From: Adiantum capillus-veneris
Taxonomy: Eukaryota; Streptophyta; Polypodiopsida; Polypodiales; Pteridaceae
Length of the DNA stretch: 64,000 nucleotides
Assembly (NCBI GenBank): GCA_014529385.2
Contig: CM043962.1
Coordinates: 129,146,074 to 129,210,073, forward strand
Direction: 5' to 3'
Shown: positions 12,044-21,880 of the stretch, in pieces
How the letters are laid out: each line of letters begins with the position of its first letter
Numbering within the stretch: position 1 is the first letter of the stretch
Program-made: the position numbers and the translations under genes
The notes under the pieces: model-generated
Seen by the model: only the letters and a program-made list of their open reading frames with translations
Database searches by the model: none
Told to the model about the DNA's origin: nothing

Positions 12044-13093
12044 TCATGCATCTTCATTTATAACAAAGTGCTCAAAGACTAGACTCGAAAGTTCATCTTT
12101 GGGATTGCTGATGGGGTTTGCCTTTGTATACTCCAGGGTATTGGGGGTTAGTGTCCATCTGCACAGCCATGGCAACAACGTGCGCGTGAGGTAATCAGGG
12201 TCTTGTTCTTCATCAAGAGGATCAAAGGTGGGTGGACATATACAGTTGTCCCAGACATTACGCAGATTTTTATATCTGGAGTCATCTACCAGCAATGTCC
12301 GAGAGGAGTCGTATTCTGGAAACTTGTTCCCAACATGGTAAAGGGGCTTGAAAGACACAGGTTCACCTACAAGGTCTCTTGGAGCTCCAGCAATCTCTTC
12401 AAAATACGACCACTTTTCACATTGCCAGTTTGAGAAGAGACCCCTAAAGTAATAAGTCCTATGTTCCCATATGTCTGGCCAACATGTACTGAGGATATGC
12501 TCAATGTTAGCAGCAGTACAAGTGCTCCAAATCATTGCATCTGCTATTTGCCTCAAATCCCAAACAAATTGCTCAACATCTCTACGGTAGTAGATCCACA
12601 ACTTCTCGTCCACTCTTTTTAGTTTAACTCTGTCGGAAGCTGGACGTGGAGGGTGTTTAAGTTGTCCAATCTTTGGATCACGTTTGGTTACATCTCGTTT
12701 CACAAATAGTTCATCGAGATCAAGGATGATGAGCTTTTTGATCTTGCAGAAATTCGAAACAAGATATCCCCATCCAGGGCAGTTTGGCAAAATCTCCTCA
12801 ATTTCGAGGCAAACTGCTGGTTCTTGGTCTTCCTCTACTTTATCTGGTGTTACATCTGCATCTTGCTCTGCACCCTGCTTAGCTGCTATGTCTTCAACCT
12901 TCTCATCTGGTTCTTGAACATCTCCAATCTAGCTAAGTTCTACCATAGACAAGTAGCATGCCTTAAAAACCTCAATCAGACTAACATATTAACCTTTTCA
13001 AAATACACTTGAAAAGTATACCTTCCAGGCTATTGATTTCCATTTCATTAATTTCCTGAACTTCTATGGCAACAGTCCACTTGGCAGGAGATA
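12044..13093 (-). CDS. FCP1/NLI phosphatase-like protein encoded in the transposon
   Basis: Two exons read on the minus strand: 13093-13022 (72 nt; acceptor TTTTTTTCTCTCCAG, donor GGAAG|GTATAC) and 12921-12044, joined in phase 1 (GAA G|AT). The second exon gives 292 residues with no stop: an acidic N-terminus (about 1-44), then the HAD-type FCP1 homology domain with IILDLDELFV (residues 65-74), MIWSTCT (about 130-136), a Lys in SFKPL (about 192), and TLLVDDSRYKN (about 209-219). FCP1/SCP enzymes dephosphorylate the RNA polymerase II C-terminal domain. Here the DxDx(T/V) motif has Leu at the T/V position, so activity is uncertain. The upstream start is not resolved; it may be an alternative 3' end of the neighbouring gene, whose exons also end in phase 1. 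Confidence 0.78.
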
Positions 13094-13324
13094 CTGGAGA
13101 GAAAAAATAAGCTCTACTTGAAGATGCTCATGATGATGTCGGAAAGAACAATACGAGTACAATAAATAGACAGTCAATGAACAATATGAGTACAATAAAT
13201 AGACAATCAATGAGCAATAAACAACTAGTGAACGAAAAATAAAGCCGTCGTTTCATTATCATCAAAATGAGGGTACAAAGACAAAATTACAAAGAGGCTA
13301 CAAAGCACAAAAGGTTAATAGGGG

Positions 13325-16300
13325 CTACAAAAGTTTCTTGCGGGACTTTGGTTTGGGAGGTTTAAGGTTGGGTGCTTGGAGGTTAGTCTTTTTTCGAGCA
13401 GATGAAGGCTCCTTGGATTTTTTACCTCCTGGAGTAGGCTCTGGAGGCTCGGATGCAACCTTAGCTTTTTTCTTTAGTGTGGCGTGCTCTTTAGTGTTGC
13501 TCCTCTTTTTCCTGCGCCCCAAAATCTCTGCACAAACCTGTGAAATAAGAAGTTCTGAGTCCTCATCAGACAAGTTCACTGTTGTATCCTTTTCAATTGG
13601 CTTCTCATATGATTTTTCAGCGTCCTCTACGTCCTTGTTCATTGCAGGTTCTGGCTTCAGAGGCACCTCGGCTGACTCCTTGGATGCGTCACCTTGAGCT
13701 CCCATTACATCTACTCTTTTTTCAGCCCTTTTTTCTGCCTTTTGTTGGTCCGGAGTGTCTTCACCTGCTTGTTTCTGGGATGCATTCTTATCCCCGCACC
13801 CACCACACATGCTATCAATATTGGGCTTGCGTGATGACCTAGCTTGGGAGTGTGCTACATAAAAGACAATGTAATAATACTCAATATTAAGTTATGTGAA
13901 CATCTAAAGAGAAGAATGTTCCACAAAATATTACCAATTCCATCAACAGGAGATCCAAAGATGCCTTCCATTGGATCTTTCTCTGCAATTACATGGAGAA
14001 AAGAAACAAAATGGTCAAGAAATGAATCTACAATCACCTTCATATCATAAGGTATAAAAACAATGATTACCTGTACCAACATGCTCATCCATGTTTGTCT
14101 CTACAGGTGCCAGCAGCTTCAAAGCATCTTTTAAAGGTTCCTCACATCCATGAAATAGACACTGGCCGGCATACTTACAGGAAGTTACAAAACAAAGTGG
14201 GTGATACGGATATTGACACCGGAGCATGTAGACACCGGTAACAACAGTCTGCATGATAGACATCCCACAAGCAACACAATCACCTAACTGCACACAGCTA
14301 TTGTCTGATCCCAAATGAACAGGTGGCCTGACAGGAAGGATAGGCATTCTTGACTTGAACAAATTAATAATCGTTTCCACAAATCGAAGATGCCCTGTCG
14401 CCACTTCTACTTCCCATAACAAAGTGTCATGCTGACCCTGTAAAAAAATAGCACTGCGTACTTTATAAAACAATATAAGTGTTTGTGCATTACTTTCAAG
14501 AGTCTTCATCACTTTATGTGGTACCACTTAAGAGTGTTATATAAACACATTTAAGTGGTCTTTTACCATATAAAATGGTCTCTAACCATTTTTTCCTAAT
14601 TAGAGTTTAACCACTTTTAAGTAATATCAACTACTACTAGGTGAATCAATCAAACTTACATACCTGTAACTGTGCTGCCTCTTCACGTAGGTTATCGAGA
14701 TTGTGCACTTCAATATCAAGTCCCATGTCTTTGAGAGCCTCCTTTCTGATTTGAATCAAGGTCTCAAGCTTTGCCATTGCTTCCTCGTTTGGTACAAGCC
14801 CAGCCTTATGCAACTTGAGTTCCTCCATATCCTTGTTCATTCTCTCTACGATCTTGGCGATGCCTCGCATCAAACCAACCTGCTCATCTCTCTTTGTCTT
14901 TGATTGATCTAAAGAAATTTTTATTGCTTCAAGACATTGCTGCTTCTCTTTTAACTTTTCAGCAGCATTACCCTTCATGTTAGAAATAGCTGCTACATCA
15001 GCCGTTGACGCAGAAAATGTAGTCGAGGAAACATTTGACATTCCAAATGTTCCCATCGAGCCAAAGGCCCGCTTCTTTAGAAATTCCTCCTTAGCGTGCC
15101 CTGAAAATTGATGTCCACCTAAGTATGTCTGCCAATCAAAGCCTGTGCCAGTACTGTCAGTGTAATTAGGCATATTTTCTGCATTAAATTTCCACTCGCT
15201 TCCAAGACATGGACCGTTTGTGGACCTCCATTTCTCCAATTTCCTATTTAAATTTTTCTGTTGGCGTAACATTTTGATAACACCTTCAACATACATAGCC
15301 CATGCAACTAAACCTTCAGAATCTTCAGCGGCCTTGCACTTCTGCCAAGTAAATCCATGTGCAAAATGCACGCCTACCTCGTTGTTTGGGGAAGCTCCCT
15401 GATATACTTTGTGGTATAGCAGGAGACATTCTTCATACATTTTAGGCCTCAGCCCCTTTAAATGCATCTTCTCCTTTTGGTGGCGCTTGTAAAGCCATAC
15501 ACTAAGCCACTCCTCATTTGAGAAATCATCATCACATAGGAGCTTCGGATCCTGGCCAACCAAGCATATCCCATATTCGGTATGAAAATCTTCCTTGGTG
15601 AAGCAAAATTTTGTTTGAGTGGGTAAGGCCACTCGTGGTAGTGTCCACCTCCTTGTAAAAACATATAAGAATGCATGTTAGTATGTAACGATCCATAATT
15701 AAACTTATTTTATCAACAATAAGAAGTGGTTGAAATGATTTCTGCACCATTCTCAGTGGTACTGCAAAATTTTTAAGTGGTGGTGTACCACCAAATGGTT
15801 CTCAACCACTTAAAACTGGTTTGGTAACACTAAAAAGTCATGCTACACCACTATTTTCTAGTGACACATCCCCTTTTGGTGTTTCTTCACCACTTTAAAG
15901 TGGTGCTCCAGCACATAAAAGTGGGCTGAACCACTGTTTAGTTGTGCTACACAGATGTGAATTGTTGTACACAACTTAAAACTGGTGCTACACTCCTAAA
16001 AAGTGGTGCTACACCAATAGAATGTGGTATCTCCTTGTAAAGCTTCACTTAAAATCACTTAACCACCACTTTTAGCAAAGATGCAGAACTAACGATTATT
16101 GCACTTTTGTAAAGAATCACTAAAAAGTGGTTCTACAGCACTGAAAGTGGTTGACCATCACGCACCGCCACTTAAATGTGATTTGAACCACAAAAAGTGG
16201 TGACCACCACTTTATTGGTGTTTACCACTTTATACCAAATAACGTTCAGGTTAAGAAGCACCACTTTTCAGTGGTCCTACACACTTTTAAAGTACCGAAT

Positions 16301-17233
16301 AACGTTCTAGTTAAGGAGCACCACTTTATAGTGATGTTCACCACTTTATAGTGGTCTTCACCACTATAAACACCACTTAAATGTGATTTGAACCACAAAA
16401 AGTGGTGAGCACCACTTTATTGGTGTTTACCACTTTAAACCAAATAACGTTCAGGTTAAAAAGCACCACTTTTCAGTGGTTTTACACACTTTTAAGGTAC
16501 CGAATAACCTTTTAGTTAAGAAGCACCACTTTATAGTTGTGTTTACCACTAGAAAGTGGTGCTTCTTAACTAGAACGTTATTCGGTACCTTAAAAGTGTG
16601 TAAAACCACTGAAAAGTGGTGCACCATCGTGATGCTTCGCTTAAAAGTGATGCTTCACCACAAAATAGTTAGGGTTTTCCACTGGAAAGTGATGCACCCA
16701 TTGTATCTCCAATTTTTACTAGAACCTTACCTCTTTTTAGTACTGCCCAGCACTTTAAAGTGGTCCAGTATCACTTTTAAGAGATGGTGCACCATATCAG
16801 CATAACTATGTAGTGATGCAACCATGGTTCTGCCCAACTTTAAAGGGTGCTGCAGGTGCACCACTTCAACACAGCCTATCAGTGGTGCTGTACCCATAAA
16901 AAGTGGGGTTCACCCACTTGATATTTACTAGTGGTATGCACACTACTTTTTCCTAATAAAGCAACACTTTAATTGAATCCATGGGGGAAATACCTGCATC
17001 TAACCTGCTGAACATTTTGCTTCTTAGGTGTACCCTTGGGGGACTCGTAAGTTCTTTTTGTAGCATGCATGTGCAAAAAATTCAGAAATTTTACAAGACA
17101 TAAAACCAATTTTAGAAATGCATGCATGATGCATCTAACCTGTTTTGATAGTCGACTCCTGCGTAAAGCTCTTTCCCTTCCTAGGTGTACCCTTGTCAGA
17201 GTCTGAAGGTCCTTTTGTAGCCTGGTTCTTCAT
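13325..17233 (-). CDS. Multi-exon accessory protein of the transposon (coiled coil, Cys/His domain, basic tail)
   Basis: Exons inferred on the minus strand: 17233-17140 (ATG; KGPSDSDKGTPRKGKS), a candidate near 17066-16994, 15651-14664, 14437-14071, 13982-13935 and 13854-13325 (TAG after KSRKKLL). The last four have good GT/AG sites, matching phases (0, 1, 1) and no internal stops; the join of the first two exons is unresolved. The 328-residue exon is globular at first (TKFCFTKEDFHTEYGIC) with a coiled coil at the end. The next exon is Cys/His-rich (CVQLGDCVACG ... RCQYPYHPLC ... CKYAGQCLFHGC), probably zinc-binding. The last has MCGGCGDKN, an acidic stretch and a Lys/Pro-rich tail like a nuclear signal. 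The family is not recognised. Unlike the transposase, these exons are open. Confidence 0.65.
15652..16993 (-). repeat. Intron of the accessory gene, AGTGGT mosaic with tandem and inverted copies
   Basis: Non-coding and saturated with CACCACTTTTCAGTGG-type units. A block of roughly 208 bp is tandemly duplicated (about 16165-16371 and 16372-16560), and a partial third copy is inverted (16553-16622). Confidence 0.75.
16463..16622. repeat. 70-bp inverted repeat with 20-bp loop
   Basis: Arms 16463-16532 and 16553-16622 are reverse complements with two mismatches (AACCTTTTAG versus AACGTTCTAG) around a loop at 16533-16552. Each arm itself contains ACCACTTTTCAGTGGT, so a transcript could fold into a long hairpin with side hairpins. 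Confidence 0.9.
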
Positions 17234-17493
17234 CCTGAAAAAATCACAAATGCCACATAGATACAAGATCAATAGTTAAATGCATTCATGCTTGAACTTG
17301 CATGATGCATTCGTATAAGCATGCACACACAATTGATAAAATCTGCATTCATGCTTCAAGCTGCATGATGCATTCTTATAAAGCATTCACAAGGGTGATC
17401 AATTAGATGTGCACAATGCATATACATTCCAGAAATAAATTCTAAACTTACACATGCATCATTATTAGTTACAATCCATGATTATCTTGCCAC

Positions 17494-17585
17494 CCAACAG
17501 AGGGCAGACCATATCGCCAGGGGTTGAACCTAGGTCCTTACGCACCCACCCATTCACTTTAACCACTAGGCCAAGCCCCCTTTGG
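17494..17585 (-). mobile_element. tRNA-derived SINE-like insertion with 12-bp target duplication
   Basis: On the minus strand the insert reads GGGGGCTTGGCCTAGTGG..., containing an A box (TGGCCTAGTGG) and, about 40 bp on, a B box (GGTTCAACCCC), the internal RNA polymerase III promoter pair. It is flanked by identical 12-bp copies of TTATCTTGCCAC at 17482-17493 and 17586-17597. At 92 bp it is short and lacks an A-rich tail, so it is a truncated SINE or a retroposed tRNA fragment. It sits upstream of the accessory gene, inside the transposon. Confidence 0.72.
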
Positions 17586-17789
17586 TTATCTTGCCACACA
17601 TTCAGAGACAAGCATACAACGCTTCTACATCTGCATGAAGCATGTTAAAACATAGATCAATGCTACCTGGAAATGCTACTTAGGAAAACGAGCCACATTC
17701 AAATTCAACCAACATTCGAGATAGAATGCTTCAAGCTACATGATGACACATACAGGGGATTTTTACTGAAGTTGATGACCAACCTAGCA

Positions 17790-18155
17790 AAATGTACTCC
17801 TCCTGAATTTGCTTGCTGTTGTTGTGATGTTGCTGCTTGTTGCTTCGGCTAGCAGAGAAACGCAAAGGAGGGAGGAAAGAGGGAATGAGAAACCTGAATG
17901 GCGCTGGCGAGACAGAGAGAGGGGGGAGGAACGAGTGAGACAGAGTGGGAGGGACAAGGCTCGAGAGAATATTTGCATTAAGTGCTTGAACGTACCTTGA
18001 GGTGATCATTAATGAGTAAGCGCTTTCACTTAGTACACGTCAAATTTTAACCCTTTTTTTCCATAAATTTTGAATTTAATCCCACTGTTTCAAACGCCTA
18101 AACCACCCATTTTCTCAACCCCAAAAACCATATACTATATAGTGGCAAAAGCGGT
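17790..18155 (-). promoter_or_regulatory. Presumed promoter and CT-rich leader of the minus-strand transposon genes
   Basis: On the minus strand 17950-17840 is strongly CT-rich (CTCTCTGTCTCGCC and similar), mirroring the CT-rich region in front of the transposase. A TATA-like CACTATATAG lies at about 18134-18144, just inside the right terminal repeat. Position and composition suggest a promoter; nothing more is shown. Confidence 0.35.
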
Positions 18156-18177
18156 CCACCTATACATGCTTTCACCC
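18156..18177 (-). repeat. Right terminal inverted repeat
   Basis: Exact reverse complement of 5887-5908. It is followed by the second ATTT target copy at 18178-18181. Confidence 0.95.
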
Positions 18178-18181
18178 ATTT

Positions 18182-19261
18182 AGGACCAGATGGTGATGTT
18201 CACTCTTGGCTGAGTGAAAAAGGTACATGGATCATGATCCATATTGGGCGGGGTTTGGAATTGCCATTTAGCGCACATGTTTCTATAGCTTATCCTAGTA
18301 CACTGGTGAATTTTGTTCAAATTTGGACATGTTTCCACTAACTTTACTTCAGTTCTTAGTTTATGGCCATATTTTTTTTTGACTTTGACCATATCTAAAC
18401 TCTGGACCCCCTTTTGATCAATTCCCTTTGTTGGTTTCTGATGTTTCCCGGAGTTCTATTGATTTGTATTTGAGGATCACCTTGCTGCCTATTTGTCTAT
18501 TAATTTTCAATGCTCTCTGATTGCATGTGAAGTTGGAGAGAGGAACATTGTTTTGCTGAGGAACATGGTTCGCGATCCATGTTCTGGGGTCAAGTACTAT
18601 CAAACTTGGTGGGTTTGCTTTGAACACATATCCTAAGCCATTTGACATAGAATTTTGGGCCTATGATAATTTTATCATAGGTTGGACCTAAAATGACCAT
18701 TTGCAGACTGAATTTGCTAAAACTCTTGATTCTTGGTGATTTACTGCCCCATTTTGTGCCCAATGTGCATGGCATGCTCCTTTTTGCTACCTCGAACCAT
18801 AGGCTGAACTTTTTGTTGAACCTGTCATTAGGGTACATGGATAGCGATCCATGTTGGAGCATGGTTTGCAAATCCATGTAGCACATTGTTTTTCTAGGTG
18901 TATGGGGAGTGCACTGCCCACTTTCCTCTAAGTTTAGGGTTTTGGAAACATGGATCACGATCCATGCTCCTCAGCTTTCTGAATTGTGATTAGCTAGGCT
19001 GGTCTACTACATATCAGGAGTCTTTTGGTGAAAAAGTTTTATGGTTTTGACATGTGTATCTACCTCACATTGGTTTTGATAGTTTGCATATCTTCGGTCT
19101 TTGATTTGATCCTTTCTGTTGATTTGATGTTTTTGGTACGGAGTAGCACATGCACAATTGTTCTTGTAAGGTTAATTATCATACTTGACGAATTTGATGC
19201 AGTAAGAGATACTGTGGTGGTCGTAACAGACAGAAGTGTGGCAGAGAAGTTTAGGTTTCTC

Positions 19262-19309
<48 letters not shown>

Positions 19310-19865
19310 GAAAATGAGTTTGAAATCCCCCATTCTGACTAGTTTATGTTTCCGAGTGGTCTTATGCATACTTACCTTGATTGTTCATATTTTTTTGTCA
19401 AACCACGTGCGGTTCGAACAGTTCATCATTTGGACATTTAATTGCCAAATGGATTTTAATCTGTAGTTTTGATCCCCCACAGGTTGGCTCAAAATTTGCC
19501 AGGTGCCAAACCTTTTCACATTTTCCATGTTTGAAGCCCTTGCTTTGTAGATCCGATGTTTGCTTTTAGAACTCAATTTGGCTGTCCTAGCTCAACTTAT
19601 TAATTTTTAAACTATTTTTGCTTGAAATTAAAAGAAAGTTACCAATAGTTTTTATTATTCGGCAATTTTTTTTCCAAATCTATTATGATCACTCATATAT
19701 ACATCATTCCAATGTAGCATCTTACTTCCCATGAATTTTAAAATATGGCTCAGTAATATGCATAAAAGAGCTCATGAAAAAACAAACAATTATTAAGAAA
19801 TCTTTATATACAAAGTTATGATCTTCTTCGTGCAAGTTATGAACATCTTGTTGCCTTTGTCTTAC
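18182..19865 (-). other. Gypsy copy A internal leader, right part, with palindromes
   Basis: Non-coding continuation of the interrupted Gypsy copy. It carries palindromes of the ACATGGATC...GATCCATGT type at 18225-18244, 18563-18582, 18835-18854 and 18948-18967. A (CT)n tract lies at 19264-19305. From about 19096 onward it aligns with 35040-35860. Copy B lacks the stretch equal to about 18200-19090, which holds four palindromes. Confidence 0.75.
19264..19305. repeat. (CT)n microsatellite
   Basis: About 21 CT units in the Gypsy leader. The orthologous tract in copy B (35215-35305) is more than twice as long. Confidence 0.95.
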
Positions 19866-19877
19866 TCCCCCCTTCCT
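19866..19877 (-). other. Internal polypurine tract, Gypsy copy A
   Basis: Minus-strand AGGAAGGGGGGA preceded by AAT. It shares its core, AATAGGAAGGGGG, with the tract before the 3' LTR (2104-2116) but lies in the interior, between the second protease-like ORF and the leader of the coiled-coil ORF. Copies C and B have it at 23411-23422 and 35862-35873. Confidence 0.75.
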
Positions 19878-19899
19878 ATTTTGAGTCGTCCCGGACAAA

Positions 19900-21191
19900 G
19901 ATACAACATGGTGCATGGGCTCAAATTATGTGTCTGTGCGAGGCCGTGTAATGTGGCTCTATCGTGCAAATTAAAAATATACATGGGCCGTGTAATGTGG
20001 TCCTATCGTGCAAATTGAAAAGATGCATGGGGTAACAAGATGCTGTGTAAAATGTGGGTCCTTAACGGTTTGTTCAGTGACTTTTGTTGGCGAGGTTGCT
20101 TTAAAGCTACTATGCCCAAATAAAAGAATTCGGATAAGACATGCTTGTACTTTGATGGTAGAGACTCGTAACCTTGACATGATATCTGGGCTAGTTGGTG
20201 GGACTTGTTTTGGGATCCATTTGAGTTGGCATGATTGGTACCTTGGAGACTCTGTTTGATGGTGTTGCTGATGTTGTTTTGGTCTCCATTTCCATGTTCT
20301 TGGTGCAAGTAGCTTTTTGATTTGTTGGAGTGGCTTTGATATCCAAGGAGAAGTGTCCGATTGGCCATTGGAATTTTGTTTTCTTTGTAATGAGGAGGCT
20401 TTCTATTTGAAGATTAGTTGGTTTTGAAAATGTGTAAAATTGATTTTGGGAATCCATAATTGTTTAGGCTTGGACTGCATCACTGCTTTCTTGACCCAAA
20501 CTTTCTAACTACCTTGGTTGAACGCGAAGGTTTAGGTTTATGTTCTCCTAAAAGAGGCTAAATTTCCCAATTGTGATCCGTTTGTGCCGATGGAGTAGTG
20601 AAGGAAGTGTCATCGAGGTGGAGTTGTAATGTGTCATCCTACCAATTTGGTGTTGCCTCGTATGTGTGCATCCATGGTACTCCAAGAATCACTGCCTCAT
20701 ATTAAGATGTGCATCTTTCATTACGTTAAAGTGGTGAGGGAATATTTGACCATCCACATCAATTGACAAATTGGCTTGACCCATGCTACCTTGAAATCAA
20801 TTTGGTTTGGTGTTAGTTTTGTGGCCATTTTCAAGAACGCGGAGTATTTGATGACATTGGCTCGTGCTTTGGTGTCTACTAGTGCTCGTTCAGTGGAACC
20901 ATCTGGGAGTTTAAGGATAATTTGTACATCCATACCACCAAGCCATGCAGGTTTCATTTGAATTGATGCTATTGGAGGAGGATTGAGGCATTTGAATTGC
21001 CACCAATTTTTCTTATGGTTTGATTGTTCCTTCCACTTTAACGTTCTAATTCTAGCTTCCTCTTTGGCATGTGCTTGAATAGCATGGGCTCGACTTTTCC
21101 GTTGTACTGCCGCATGAATTGTTTGTAGCTCTTCTTGTGTCAATGGGAGAAGATACTTTTTTAACCTGCACCCACTTATCCAATTAGGCAT
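19900..21191 (-). pseudogene. Gypsy copy A: second protease-like ORF downstream of integrase
   Basis: Read on the minus strand from MPNWISGCRLKKYLLPLT (21191), through a charged linker (HAIQAHAKEEARIRT), to ALVDTKARANVIKYSAF, in which a retropepsin would show ALVDTGAxxxVI. Copy C ends the same domain with VANQGMMLSMG and ILG-like phrases that fit a retropepsin C-terminal half. A polar, Asn/Gln-rich tail follows (GNGDQNNISNT). The Gly of DTG is Lys here and Arg in copy C (AAA and AGA codons), so neither copy is likely active. A second protease-like domain after integrase is unusual, because copy B has an ordinary retropepsin upstream of RT. Confidence 0.62.
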
Positions 21192-21640
21192 CTCCTAACA
21201 TGCCAATGTTGCAAGTTTGATGACACCACTTTGCGACATGTCATGTATTACAAAAGGCCCCATCCCTCGCTTTTTGAGTTTTTTGGAGTGTTGCTTTAGG
21301 GTATACACCAAAACGTAATCCCCTTTTAGGAATTCCTTGCTAATTATGTGTTGGTCATGAAAAGCCTTCATTTGTCATTTTTGGGCATATATCCCTGCGA
21401 TCGCCTTTAATCTACTTTCATCTAGTTGTTCCAAGATGTCTAGCCTTTCAGATAATTCATGTCCCTTCCAACCTAGCCGTGTTGCGACTCGAAGTGTGGG
21501 AATCAAGAATTCCATTGGTAGGATAACGTTTATCCTAGACACAAGGTTAAATGGAGAGGTTCCATTATAAGTTTTAAATGCTACCCTATAAGCCCATAAC
21601 GTCAAGTAATATAATAAACCAGGGGACAATCCTTCCAGTG
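21192..21640 (-). pseudogene. Gypsy copy A: integrase C-terminal fragment
   Basis: Contains TSPFNLVSRINVILPMEFLIP and LDILEQLDESRLKAIAG, the hallmark end of Gypsy integrases, followed by frames matching KGDYVLVYTLKQHSKK. It is cut at about 21640, where the sequence changes to RNase H/RT-derived sequence, so a large part of pol is missing. Confidence 0.78.
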
Positions 21641-21880
21641 TTGCAAGGTTTGTTTACCAGATACAATAGTGCTTCGTGATCTACGAAAAAAAAAACTTTT
21701 TTGTGAGTAGTGTCTAAATTTTTTGACAGCATATATCATTCCTAGGCCCTCTCTCTCTGTAGTGGTATAATTTTTCTTTACGTTGTTTAGATGCCTACTT
21801 GAATAACAAATGGGAAAATCTAATTTTTTCTCTCCAGGTTGAGCTAATGTGCACCCTATGGTATAGGCTAATCCATCTAT
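21641..21880 (-). pseudogene. RNase H/RT junction fragment
   Basis: Aligns with 26500-26740 and 38480-38730. Fused at its right end (about 21880) to the coiled-coil ORF, which indicates a deletion or recombination breakpoint. Confidence 0.6.

Larger units (their letters stand above)
5887..18177. mobile_element. 12.3-kb DNA transposon, probable Sola superfamily
   Basis: The ends are perfect 22-bp inverted repeats (left 5887-5908, starting GGGTGAAAGCATG; right 18156-18177), flanked by ATTT at 5883-5886 and 18178-18181. The same Gypsy sequence without the element occurs at 35011-35030 and shows ATTT once, which proves insertion with a 4-bp target duplication. Cargo: a plus-strand transposase (6503-11448) and a convergent minus-strand unit (17233-12044). 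Sola elements are known for 4-bp duplications and a DDD transposase, and both are seen here. No terminal or subterminal comparison with catalogued Sola families was possible, so the group (Sola1/2/3) is open. Confidence 0.92.

Noticed and set aside
13338-13697. 119-residue plus-strand open frame
   Set aside because: Antisense shadow of the basic C-terminal exon of the accessory gene; composition explains it.
17494-17585. A functional tRNA gene
   Set aside because: A and B boxes are present but no acceptor stem pairing or CCA-proximal end, and target duplications show it was inserted as a retroposon.
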